DNA from: Prevotella sp. UBA1395
GTDB lineage: Bacteria > Bacteroidota > Bacteroidia > Bacteroidales > Bacteroidaceae
Direction of reading: 5' to 3'
NCBI GenBank assembly: GCA_002305235.1
Contig: DBQL01000202.1
Location: 24,330 to 30,100 of the forward strand
DNA: 5,771 nucleotides
Of the stretch, positions 5,444 through 5,771 are shown one piece after another. The notes beneath the pieces are model-generated. The model was not told the origin of the DNA. It did no database searches and worked only from the letters and a program-made list of their open reading frames with translations. Position 1 is the first letter of the stretch. Every line of letters begins with the position of its first letter. The position numbers and the translations under genes are program-made.

Positions 5444-5771
5444 TCAAGATTCTGTCAGTTTTAGCTCGTTCACAAGACGTGCTATGGCGGGATTCTCATC
5501 TATGATCCTTCGCACGATTTTTCTTTCTATTTGAAGAACCGGGGTATAGCATCTTATCAGATGGCATAATTCACCTTCTAAATGTTGCTGCACTTCCCAC
5601 CGGTCTGAATGCTCGAAGCGATGTGACAGTTGCTTTTGCACCAGCTCGTCAAATTGATAGAAGTGTATCAGCAGGTTGCTCTTCCCCAACTTGCCGAGGC
5701 TCCAAATCTGTTTTCTGATTTCATCCAAAGACAACAGAGAGTATGCGTACTTTTCCTTATTCGCCCAAAAT
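5444..5771 (-). CDS. C-terminal part of an unrecognised protein, 5' end beyond the window
   Basis: A minus-strand frame enters from the right edge and stops at TGA (5446-5444), giving 108 residues. It begins FWANKEKYAYSLLSLDEIRK and ends PAIARLVNELKLTES. The open frame continues to the window edge, so the first visible in-frame TTG (5734) need not be the start. The sequence is rich in Leu, Glu, Lys, Arg and Gln, and probably mainly helical, with LIHFYQFDELVQKQL and IERKIVRRIIDENPAIARLV as amphipathic stretches. No signal peptide or catalytic motif is visible in this part. I do not recognise the family; a mobile-element or conjugation-associated protein is possible only by context. Its 3' end lies 33 bases from the IS982 remnant, to which it is convergent. 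It could be the intact end of a larger gene or itself a fragment. Confidence 0.6.
   Translation of the reverse strand, partial: FWANKEKYAYSLLSLDEIRKQIWSLGKLGKSNLLIHFYQFDELVQKQLSHRFEHSDRWEVQQHLEGELCHLIRCYTPVLQIERKIVRRIIDENPAIARLVNELKLTES

Noticed and set aside
1..5771. CRISPR arrays, tRNA or rRNA genes
   Set aside because: No regularly spaced repeats and no tRNA- or rRNA-like segments were seen on either strand.

Overview
The window reads as Bacteroidota, most likely Prevotellaceae. Three things support this. There is a porP-porK pair of the type IX secretion system (T9SS), which is found only in this phylum. There is a Bacteroidota-type promoter (TTTG, 19 bases, TATTTTTG). Start codons lack strong Shine-Dalgarno sites. 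Genus and species cannot be fixed from the sequence alone.

Left part (1-3310), all on the minus strand, looks like ordinary chromosome. Reading leftwards from 3310 it holds: a small conserved Bacteroidota protein with a degenerate methyltransferase-like look; a 73-residue acidic DUF2795-type protein with its own promoter and terminator; porP; and porK, which runs off the left edge. PorP is a predicted outer-membrane protein and PorK an outer-membrane-associated lipoprotein. They are probably the first two genes of a porPKLMN operon that continues outside the window.

Middle (3311 to about 3760) is a gene-poor, GC-rich stretch ending in a 13-bp perfect inverted repeat.

Right part (about 3760-5771) is accessory-looking and visibly more AT-rich. 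A multiply frameshifted IS982-family transposase remnant on the minus strand (3760-4253) and a second, different IS982-family remnant on the plus strand (5007-5410) lie back to back. Between them is one intact-looking gene for a small secreted protein of unknown function (4358-4870), closed by a long hairpin terminator. The right edge holds the C-terminal part of an unrecognised minus-strand gene.

The genes of the left part do not obviously cooperate beyond porP and porK. No complete new system is visible. The item most worth following is the AT-rich secreted-protein gene preserved between two dead insertion sequences.
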